DNA of 13,305 bases from Gammaproteobacteria bacterium (GTDB lineage: Bacteria; Pseudomonadota; Gammaproteobacteria; Pseudomonadales; Azotimanducaceae), in the NCBI GenBank assembly GCA_026706425.1, contig JAPOYW010000381.1:1-13305 (forward strand), in the 5' to 3' direction. The notes below the pieces were generated by a model. The model was not told the origin of the DNA. It was given only the letters and a program-made list of their open reading frames with translations, and did no database searches. This document shows, piece by piece, positions 1-6,351 of this stretch; position 1 is the stretch's first letter, and each line of letters opens with the position of its first letter. Position numbers and translations under genes: made by a program.

Positions 1-1
1 G

Positions 2-808
2 GCGCACCTGGACTCGAACCCGCAAACCGACGAAGACGAAAGGGTGGTCGCCATGCCGACGGCGCGTTCCGAAGTGATGCAACCGCAGAGGTCGCAGACG
101 CTCGCCGAACGGATCGCCGTGCGCAGGGCGTTCCTGGTCGACTACCAGAACGAAGTGTTGGCAAGCCGCTACGATCAAATGATCGAGCGTGTCCGCGCCG
201 CCGAGTCGCGCGTCCGTCCAACCGGGGATGCGCTTGCCGCGGCGGTCGCCGACAGCTACTTCAAGCTGTTGGCGGTCAAGGACGAATACGAGGTGGCACG
301 GCTCTTCTCCAACCGCCCCGCAGGCGTCGGCCTGGACTTCGCGGCAAAGCTCGGCGGCCAGTTCGAACGGGGCTTCAAGACGACCTTCCACTTCGCACCG
401 CCGTTCCTGACGCGTCGGGGCGCCGACGGCCGGCCGCGGAAGATCGCCGTCGGCGGCTGGTTCTCCCCGGTCCTCCGGGTGCTGGCGAGACTGCGCTGGC
501 TGCGCGGCACGGCGTTGGACCCGTTCCGCTACACGGCGGAACGTCGGCTCGAAAAGGAGCTGGTTCGAACCTTCGAAGCCGACGTGGATACCCTGGTTGA
601 GTCGTTCGACGAGACAAACTACGAGTCGTGGGTGGCACTCGCCGAACTGCCGGCCGAAATCAGGGGGTTCGGCCCCGTGAAGCAGACCGCTGCCCGAGCG
701 GCGTTTGCCGAGAGGACGCGGCTGCTGGCCGACATCACGGCCGAGTCGCTTTCCGCCTCGACGGCGAACGGGCACGCCCCACGGATCCGGGAGGAAGAGG
801 TGGCGTAG
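2..808 (+). CDS. Indolepyruvate ferredoxin oxidoreductase, C-terminal part (5' end outside window)
   Basis: The reading frame is open from the window edge to a TAG at 806-808, so the gene starts upstream and only about 268 C-terminal codons are seen. A GTG at 44 is in frame but is not a convincing start. The peptide resembles the C-terminal domain (DUF6537) of the large fused indolepyruvate:ferredoxin oxidoreductases. Key matches are an FLVDYQNE block, a YFKLLAVKDEYEVARLF block, a TFHFAPPFLTRR segment followed by a PRK, an LRGTALDPFRYTAERR segment, and a late LPAEIRGFGPVK segment. Full-length members run to about 1100-1200 residues. They convert indolepyruvate and other aryl pyruvates to acyl-CoA while reducing ferredoxin, in the cytoplasm. 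The TPP and Fe-S domains lie outside the window, so catalytic residues cannot be checked. The last 15 or so residues are charged and look like a free tail. Confidence 0.8.
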   Translation, partial: AHLDSNPQTDEDERVVAMPTARSEVMQPQRSQTLAERIAVRRAFLVDYQNEVLASRYDQMIERVRAAESRVRPTGDALAAAVADSYFKLLAVKDEYEVARLFSNRPAGVGLDFAAKLGGQFERGFKTTFHFAPPFLTRRGADGRPRKIAVGGWFSPVLRVLARLRWLRGTALDPFRYTAERRLEKELVRTFEADVDTLVESFDETNYESWVALAELPAEIRGFGPVKQTAARAAFAERTRLLADITAESLSASTANGHAPRIREEEVA

Positions 809-867
809 CCGTCGGCCCGGGTTCCCGCCGTGCCGTGTTCGGTGGCCTCTCTAGGCCTCCTCATGCG

Positions 868-873
868 TATAAT
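868..873 (+). promoter_or_regulatory. Sigma-70-type -10 box of the cytochrome c5 gene
   Basis: A perfect TATAAT lies 60 nt after the preceding stop codon, followed by a GC-rich CGCGCC discriminator. No good -35 is seen at 16-18 nt spacing (the hexamer at 845-850 is GCCTCT). The expected transcription start, near 880, lies just before a Shine-Dalgarno-like GGAG at 889-892. This placement supports a start codon at about 899-905 and argues against the in-frame ATGs at 830 and 863. Confidence 0.5.
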
Positions 874-898
874 CGCGCCTTTCCGTCGGGAGAGCCCG

Positions 899-1351
899 GT
901 CTTGGTGTCCACCGTCAAGAAAATCGTTTGCGTTGCTGGATTAGGCTTCGTTGCCGTTGGTGCCCTGGGCGACAGCGTGCCCGCAGGCACGGTGGCGGAT
1001 ATTGAGGAACGCACGCGGCCATTCGGCGAACTCTGCCTCGAAGGCGACGATTGCGGTGGCGTTCAAGCCGTCCCTGTGGTTGTCCCTGTCGCAGGTCGGA
1101 GCGGGCGAGCGGTCTACGACAAATACTGTCAAGCGTGCCATTTGGGTGGATTGAACAATGCGCCCAAGCTCGGCGATGTCGAAGCGTGGGCGCCGCGCCT
1201 TGCAAAGGGCATGGACGAACTGTTCCGAAACACCAAGGAGGGATTCGCCAACTTCCTGATGCCGGCGATGGGAACCTGTATGGATTGCACCGACGCGGAG
1301 CTACGCGCCGCCATCGAGTACATGTCGGGAGTCTCCGGCGAAGGGAACTAG
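899..1351 (+). CDS. Cytochrome c5 (class I c-type cytochrome)
   Basis: This is a monoheme c-type cytochrome that carries electrons in the periplasm. With a GTG start at 899 it has 150 residues. The N-terminus has a KK pair followed by a hydrophobic run (residues about 9-24), which could be a signal peptide or a membrane anchor. The heme motif CQACH is at residues 77-81, and the axial Met is probably M121 or M124 in FLMPAMG. Family marks of c5 are the ELCLEGDDCG segment before the heme site, the APKLGD...WAPRLAKGMD block, and the CMDC pair near residues 127-130, which forms a disulfide in the family. The frame is open back to ATG 830, but the promoter and GGAG at 889-892 favour a start at GTG 899, TTG 902 or GTG 905. 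Its 3' end overlaps comM antisense. Confidence 0.88.
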   Translation, partial: VLVSTVKKIVCVAGLGFVAVGALGDSVPAGTVADIEERTRPFGELCLEGDDCGGVQAVPVVVPVAGRSGRAVYDKYCQACHLGGLNNAPKLGDVEAWAPRLAKGMDELFRNTKEGFANFLMPAMGTCMDCTDAELRAAIEYMSGVSGEGN

Positions 1352-2863
1352 CGGACTCCCGCTATCCGCCAATTCTTCATCGAGCGCTCGAAACGTGAGC
1401 GCTTCCGCGACGTGTGCGGAAGCGGCTTCGTCGGCGCCCGCGAGGTCGGCGATCGTCAAGGCGACCTTGCGGAGCCTGTGCACCGCGCGCGCGGACAGCC
1501 GAAATCGGCTTGCGGCGCGTCGCAACAGCGTCGCGGCGGACGGGGCCATCACGCAGTAGCGTTCGATCTCCCGGACCGAGAGCGCCGCGTTGATCTTGCC
1601 CGCGCGTCGCATTTGCCGCGCCTGGGCGGCCGCGACGAGCTTTCGCAGCTCGATGTCTTCGGACGGGGACGGGGGTTCTCCCCAGAGATCCTTCTCGGGA
1701 ACCGGTCCGACCTCGACGCGGATGTCGATGCGGTCGAGCAGGGGTCCGGAGATGCGACTGCGGTATTGGCGTACCTGGTGGGGCGCGCAGCGGCAGTGGG
1801 CTTCGTCGCAGACGTATCCCGCCGGGCACGGATTCATGGCCGCCACGAGTTGGAACCGTGCCGGGTAGCGCACGGTCTGTCCGACCCGGGCGACGGCGAC
1901 TTCGCCGGCTTCCAAGGGTTCCCGCAGGGCCTCCAGGACGCGGCGTTGGTACTCCGGCAATTCGTCGAGGAACAGTACGCCCCGGTGGGCGAGGGTGATC
2001 TCTCCCGGTGCGACCGGGTTGCCGCCACCGACGATCGCCGCCGGCGACGCCGTGTGATGCGGGTCGCAGAACGGACGGCTGCCGAAATCCGGTGCCTTTC
2101 GCGAAGACACCGAGTAGACGTTGGCCACCTCGATGGCTTCGTCGACCGAGAGATCGGGCAACAGGCCGGCGAGTCGACGCGCGAGCATGGTCTTGCCGGT
2201 GCCGGGCGGTCCGGTCATCAGCAGGTGGTGGCCACCGGCTGCCGCCACCGCAAGCGCCCGCTTCGCTGTTGCCTGTCCGCGCACATCGGAGAGCGACTCC
2301 CGCCGTCTTGAACGCGCTCCGGTCGGGCGGCGCGGGCGACAGGGCTCGGGCAATTCGGGGGCCTGCAACAGGCGAACGGCATCCTTGAGCGTGGACACCG
2401 GATACACGGCCACGTCGACAAGAGGAGCAAGTTCGTCGAGATTTCCCGCGGGGACGACCAGACCGTCGTCTCGACCGTGGAGCCGGGATGCCGCGCAGAA
2501 CGCGCCGCGTACGCCGCGCACTTCGCCGTAGAGCGACAGTTCGCCGAGGAACTCGAGGCGGTCGACGTGTTGCGGGTTGACCTGTTCGGTAGCCGCGAGA
2601 ATGGCGATCGCGATGGCCAGGTCGTAGCGACCGCCGTGCTTGGCGAGGTCGGCGGGCGCGAGATTGACCACGAGCCGGCCCTGGGGGTACTTCAGGCCGA
2701 CGTTCTTGATCGCGCTGCGTACCCGGTCCCGGGCTTCCCGGACGGCCGTCTGCGCCATGCCGACGACGGTGAACGAGGGCGTTCCGGGCTGGCAATGGGC
2801 TTCGACGAGAACCTGCGGGGCGTCGATGCCCACTTGCGCACGCGTTCGGATGGTGACGGACAT
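1301..2863 (-). CDS. comM: ComM/YifB family Mg-chelatase-like AAA+ ATPase (helicase)
   Basis: ComM is a hexameric branch-migration helicase that extends single-stranded DNA integration during natural transformation. It acts in the cytoplasm. The 520-residue protein has the usual N-terminal domain (opening with MSVTIRTRAQVGIDA), a GPPGTGKT Walker A at 218-225, a VLFLDE Walker B at 296-301, and a Cys cluster at C346, C352, C357 and C359. Next comes the arginine-rich YRSRISGPLLDRIDI segment, then the helical C-terminal Mg-chelatase domain. The frame is open far upstream (to 3472), but the family N-terminus fixes the start at the ATG whose first base is 2863. No strong Shine-Dalgarno is visible. 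The last 25 or so residues (after FRALDEE) exceed the family norm, and their codons overlap the end of the convergent cytochrome gene. The gene's presence does not show that the organism is competent, because ComM is widespread. Confidence 0.93.
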   Translation of the reverse strand: MSVTIRTRAQVGIDAPQVLVEAHCQPGTPSFTVVGMAQTAVREARDRVRSAIKNVGLKYPQGRLVVNLAPADLAKHGGRYDLAIAIAILAATEQVNPQHVDRLEFLGELSLYGEVRGVRGAFCAASRLHGRDDGLVVPAGNLDELAPLVDVAVYPVSTLKDAVRLLQAPELPEPCRPRRPTGARSRRRESLSDVRGQATAKRALAVAAAGGHHLLMTGPPGTGKTMLARRLAGLLPDLSVDEAIEVANVYSVSSRKAPDFGSRPFCDPHHTASPAAIVGGGNPVAPGEITLAHRGVLFLDELPEYQRRVLEALREPLEAGEVAVARVGQTVRYPARFQLVAAMNPCPAGYVCDEAHCRCAPHQVRQYRSRISGPLLDRIDIRVEVGPVPEKDLWGEPPSPSEDIELRKLVAAAQARQMRRAGKINAALSVREIERYCVMAPSAATLLRRAASRFRLSARAVHRLRKVALTIADLAGADEAASAHVAEALTFRALDEELADSGSPLVPFAGDSRHVLDGGA

Positions 2864-2975
2864 GGGTCGGAGTCTAGGTGGCCGCGAAAGCCGCGGGCAG
2901 GGGAAAATGTCCCGACTTCGTGTCAGCGATTGCCGCCAATTTGTCCACCGAATCTCGCCGCGGCCTGCACCGCAA

Positions 2976-2992
2976 CGCACCAAATCGGTGCC
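2976..2992 (+). promoter_or_regulatory. NtrC-like enhancer site
   Basis: CGCACCAAATCGGTGCC closely matches the NtrC consensus TGCACCA-N3-TGGTGCA; the inner arms GCACCA and CGGTGC differ from perfect symmetry at one base. Its centre is about 115 nt upstream of the start predicted from the sigma-54 promoter, a typical enhancer distance. An extra half-site, TGCACC, sits one helical turn upstream at 2966-2971. This is a by-eye match; binding is inferred. Confidence 0.6.
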
Positions 2993-3043
2993 TAGCCCCT
3001 TCAACGTGCCCAACAAAAGAGCGAATAGGGCGGTCGATATTTG

Positions 3044-3056
3044 TAATATATTGAAT
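3044..3056 (-). promoter_or_regulatory. IHF-like site in an A/T-rich patch
   Basis: Read on the minus strand, ATTCAATATATTA matches the IHF consensus WATCAANNNNTTR at all but one fixed position. It lies in an A/T-rich patch (about 3036-3072) that stands out in this GC-rich DNA. It sits between the NtrC-like site and the sigma-54 promoter, where IHF usually bends DNA to bring the activator to the polymerase. Confidence 0.45.
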
Positions 3057-3073
3057 TGGTTGACAAAAATTTC

Positions 3074-3089
3074 TGGCACAGTCCGTGCT
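3074..3089 (+). promoter_or_regulatory. Sigma-54 (RpoN) -24/-12 promoter
   Basis: TGGCACAGTCCGTGCT fits the RpoN consensus TGGCAC-R-N4-TTGC-W with a single mismatch (GTGC for TTGC). The invariant GG (3075-3076) and GC (3087-3088) are separated by exactly 10 nt. The predicted transcription start is about 3100, giving a leader of roughly 67 nt before the porin ATG. With the upstream NtrC-like site and the downstream glnK-amtB pair, this predicts induction under nitrogen limitation. Confidence 0.75.
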
Positions 3090-3166
3090 GTTCGAGCATC
3101 ATATGTGCACTCGGCGCATCCCACCGATGCGCCGCGTTTACGATGGTTCAACCAAGGGGGCATGAA

Positions 3167-3856
3167 ATGAAGAAGCTTCTGACCTTGCTGACCGCTGCTG
3201 TGGCGATGGCGCTGACCGTGCCCGCCGCCGTGGCGGCGGAAGTCGCCGGCAACGTGACGCTGACTTCGGACTATTCGTTCCGCGGGTGGTCGCAGACCGG
3301 TCGCGACCCGGCCATACAGGGCGGTTTCGACGTTTCGTTCGAAGGCGGGTTCTCGGTAGGGACCTGGGCGTCGAACGTGAACTTCGGCGATACGTCCATG
3401 GAGTGGGATCTCTATGTGGGCTGGAGCGGCGAGATATCCGACGGCATGGAACTCGGGCTGCAGCTGATCCACTTTCAGTATCCCAACGACACGGACCTGA
3501 ACTACCAGGAGGCTGCCGTGAGCCTGTCCATCGGGGACTTCAGCGTGGGGCTCAACTACTCGCCGGAGTACCTGGCGGCACCCAATGAGACCTTCTTCTA
3601 CCCTTACGCGAGCTACAGCTATGCGCTGACCGAAGAGATCGGTCTCGACTTCTCCGTGGGGTTGAATATCGCCAAGAGCGACGATTTCTTCGGGGACGAC
3701 AGCGAATACATCGACTATTCGTTGACCGCGTCACTCCCGTTGGGTGGTGCAAGCTTCGGCATCGGAATGGTCGGCACGAACCTCGACGAAGACGCTTGCG
3801 GTGGCGGACGCGACTGCGAAGCGCGGGTCGTCGTGTCGTTGTCGAAGGACCTGTAG
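3167..3856 (+). CDS. TorF-family putative outer-membrane porin (TIGR02001 type)
   Basis: This 229-residue protein has a clear signal peptide: a KK N-terminus, a hydrophobic core, and likely cleavage after AVA near residue 23. The mature part alternates polar and aromatic/hydrophobic residues as in a small beta-barrel. It carries the family signature SDYSFRGWSQTGRDPAIQGG followed by GFSVGTWASNV, then an EWDLYVGWSGE strand. It ends VVVSLSKDL. It is expected in the outer membrane; the substrate is unknown. The frame is open back to 3056, but ATG 3167 is preceded by AAGGGGG at 3154-3160 and gives the signal peptide. Two Cys (C211, C217) near the C-terminus could form a disulfide. Its position behind the sigma-54 promoter and ahead of glnK-amtB suggests it lets nitrogenous solutes through the outer membrane during nitrogen limitation; that role is inferred. 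Confidence 0.85.
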   Translation: MKKLLTLLTAAVAMALTVPAAVAAEVAGNVTLTSDYSFRGWSQTGRDPAIQGGFDVSFEGGFSVGTWASNVNFGDTSMEWDLYVGWSGEISDGMELGLQLIHFQYPNDTDLNYQEAAVSLSIGDFSVGLNYSPEYLAAPNETFFYPYASYSYALTEEIGLDFSVGLNIAKSDDFFGDDSEYIDYSLTASLPLGGASFGIGMVGTNLDEDACGGGRDCEARVVVSLSKDL

Positions 3857-3869
3857 GCCCGGAAACCTA

Positions 3870-3912
3870 GGGTTGCCGCGCGGCTTCCGCGGGGGAATCG
3901 GCGCGGCGACCC
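3870..3912 (+). other. Long GC-rich RNA hairpin between porin and glnK
   Basis: GGGTTGCCGCGC (3870-3881) can pair with GCGCGGCGACCC (3901-3912) over 12 base pairs, including one G-U wobble. Within the 19-nt apex, TTCC (3885-3888) can pair with GGAA (3894-3897). No T-run follows, so it is not a classical terminator. It could protect the 3' end of the porin message or mark a processing site between porin and glnK. Confidence 0.5.
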
Positions 3913-3920
3913 ACGCTACT

Positions 3921-3937
3921 GCCGGTTCGAATCCGGC
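3921..3937 (+). other. tRNA T-arm-like hairpin just before the glnK ribosome binding site
   Basis: GCCGGTTCGAATCCGGC forms a 5-bp stem with a 7-nt TTCGAAT loop, identical in form to a tRNA T-arm. The glnK Shine-Dalgarno (TAAGGAG, 3938-3944) begins at the next base. No acceptor, D- or anticodon arm can be folded around it, so it is not a tRNA gene. It may affect access to the ribosome binding site or be a chance resemblance. Confidence 0.4.
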
Positions 3938-3957
3938 TAAGGAGAAAGGAAACAGCA

Positions 3958-4296
3958 ATGAAACTCATCACGGCAATCATCAAACCGTTCAAGCTGGACG
4001 ACGTCCGGGAGGCACTCTCGGAGATCGGCGTCCAGGGGATGACGGTGACGGAGGTGAAAGGGTTCGGTCGGCAGAAGGGGCACACCGAACTCTACCGCGG
4101 CGCGGAGTACGTCGTGGACTTTCTACCGAAAGTCAAGATCGAGGTGGCCATCGACGACGGTCTCTTGGACCAATGTCTCGAAGCCATCACCAAGGCCGCG
4201 AACACGGGGAAGGTGGGAGACGGAAAAATCTTCTACAGCACCCTCGAAGGGGCAGTTCGCATTCGAACCGGGGAGAGCGGTACCGACGCCGTTTGA
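3958..4296 (+). CDS. glnK: PII nitrogen regulatory protein (GlnK/GlnB)
   Basis: PII is a trimeric cytoplasmic signal protein that senses 2-oxoglutarate and ATP/ADP. When nitrogen is plentiful, GlnK plugs the AmtB channel. The 112 residues match the family length. The start MKLITAIIKPFKLDDVREAL is typical. The T-loop contains Q39 and the uridylylation site Y51 (in YRGAEYVVDF), and the later GDGKIF block and RIRTGE end are present. Sequence alone does not separate GlnK from GlnB; linkage to amtB makes GlnK the better name. Two purine-rich stretches, TAAGGAG (3938-3944) and AAAGGA (3945-3950), precede the ATG, the second at normal spacing. It is probably co-transcribed with the porin upstream and amtB downstream from the sigma-54 promoter. 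Confidence 0.95.
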   Translation: MKLITAIIKPFKLDDVREALSEIGVQGMTVTEVKGFGRQKGHTELYRGAEYVVDFLPKVKIEVAIDDGLLDQCLEAITKAANTGKVGDGKIFYSTLEGAVRIRTGESGTDAV

Positions 4297-4310
4297 CCCA
4301 AGCCCACTCT

Positions 4311-4374
4311 CCAGCGACGCGCAACGGGACCGACGAGCAAAGTCGGTTCGAGGGACAACGCTGCCCGACGCTGG
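4311..4374 (+). other. Possible RNA secondary structure in the glnK-amtB gap
   Basis: An inner hairpin ACCGAC (4329-4334) / GTCGGT (4342-4347) with a 7-nt loop is enclosed by CCAGCG (4311-4316) and CGCTGG (4369-4374), which can also pair. No T-run follows, so transcription should continue into amtB. It could influence relative expression of the two genes. Support is base pairing only. Confidence 0.3.
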
Positions 4375-4397
4375 GTTGAGACAAGGAGCAACTGATC

Positions 4398-5663
<1,266 letters not shown>

Positions 5664-5686
5664 CAGTTTCCAGCGCAGTGCTTTGG

Positions 5687-5711
5687 AAGGGCGCCAATCG
5701 GCGCCCTTTTT
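5687..5711 (+). terminator. Rho-independent terminator after amtB
   Basis: GGGCGCC (5689-5695) pairs with GGCGCCC (5700-5706) around an AATC loop. The stem is extended by an AA/TT pair and followed by five Ts (5707-5711). It lies 24 nt after the amtB stop and closes the porin-glnK-amtB unit. Confidence 0.9.
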
Positions 5712-5712
5712 G

Positions 5713-5734
5713 TTGGTCGGGAAAGTCCGACCAA
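5713..5734 (+). repeat. Perfect 8-bp inverted repeat after the terminator
   Basis: TTGGTCGG (5713-5720) and CCGACCAA (5727-5734) are perfect reverse complements around a 6-nt GAAAGT spacer. It starts 2 nt after the T-run of the amtB terminator and lies upstream of the small gene at 5796. It could be an operator for that gene or a second RNA hairpin; no T-run follows. Confidence 0.5.
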
Positions 5735-5795
5735 TTGCCCGACGGAGCGTGTTTCTGCATGATTCGACGTCACGCGGGAATCGGAGGCGGGGACA

Positions 5796-6069
5796 ATGAG
5801 CGAAGCCGAAGCACTTGACGAGCAGGAGGCGACTGCCGAGCCGCCACCTCCCAAGTTCGAGAAGATCTTCGAGACCCGTGCTCCGTTCGATCTTGCGGAC
5901 GAGTTGCAGGCGCGTGTCGAGACAAACGGAGTCGTCGACACGATCGAGGAACTCAAGGAAAACGGCTGCGCTGCGGCCGGTGGAGTGCTACGACTTCCTG
6001 AACACGCCCGAAGGCGCGTTCCACCACGGCATGAAGATCCTCACGACCATGAACTGGTCAAAATCCTGA
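5796..6069 (+). pseudogene. Small unrecognised gene with an apparent frameshift
   Basis: The family is not recognised. ATG 5796 has a good GGAGG at 5783-5787. The first frame gives an acidic N-terminus (MSEAEALDEQEATAEPPPP) and then an amphipathic stretch ending EELKENGC near 5969. Beyond about 5964-5977 that frame loses third-position G/C bias and becomes rich in Arg, Pro and His. The +1 frame becomes strongly G/C-biased at third positions and reads ALRPVECYDFLNTPEGAF, then a short segment ending at TGA 6067-6069. Joining the frames by skipping one base gives a 90-residue protein. The switch falls in a GCTGCGCTGCGG tract, where slippage is plausible. Explanations are a true inactivating insertion, a sequencing or assembly error, or programmed +1 frameshifting. 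Without a switch, the first frame would run on to TAA at 6120-6122. Confidence 0.6.
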
Positions 6070-6351
6070 CGTCCGCCCCCGCGCGACAACCGGGATCCGC
6101 CACCCCGCAGGGGCGACCCTAACGCGCCCGTCGGGGCACGCGGCTGCAGCGGCACAGCTGCCGAGGAGGATCCACCAAGACCATAGGCCCACCGAGATCA
6201 CGGGATGCTTCATCCGGCCTTGCCCGTCGACGCGTCGATGTACCTTGAGCGCGGCCCGATACTCGAAGGTCCAATGGCCAACTTACCGCCCTCGTGTCCG
6301 GCCTGACAATGCCGTGACACAACGGGCGCGCGAAATGGCTAAGGTGTCACC
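6070..6351. other. Intergenic region upstream of the heme operon
   Basis: These 282 nt hold no convincing gene. I see a perfect 12-bp palindrome, TCGACGCGTCGA (6227-6238), a short hairpin GGATG-CTT-CATCC (6203-6215), and another, CGGCA-CAGC-TGCCG (6150-6163). All are short enough to be chance in GC-rich DNA. The heme operon promoter should lie here or inside the small gene upstream, but no clear -35/-10 pair stands out. The hemA ribosome binding site AAGGTG is at 6341-6346. Confidence 0.4.

Noticed and set aside
1..30. GGACTCGAACC, the reverse complement of a tRNA T-loop, near the window start
   Set aside because: The flanking stems do not pair, no cloverleaf folds on the minus strand, and the stretch is coding in the oxidoreductase frame.
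3060..3065. TTGACA as a sigma-70 -35 box
   Set aside because: No -10-like hexamer lies 16-18 nt downstream (3083-3088 is CCGTGC); the adjacent sigma-54 promoter explains the region better.
2864..3472. N-terminal extension of ComM on the minus strand
   Set aside because: It would run antisense across the sigma-54 control region and the porin signal peptide; the family N-terminus begins at the ATG at 2863.
3921..3944. A tRNA gene suggested by the T-arm-like GCCGGTTCGAATCCGGC
   Set aside because: The bases after it (TAAGGAG) have no acceptor partner upstream, and no D- or anticodon arm can be folded.
6227..6238. 12-bp palindrome TCGACGCGTCGA as an operator for the heme operon
   Set aside because: A few palindromes of this length are expected by chance in this much GC-rich sequence, and no promoter is visible beside it.
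6119..6322. Small minus-strand reading frame upstream of hemA
   Set aside because: It is Arg/Pro-rich, has no evident ribosome binding site, and resembles no family.
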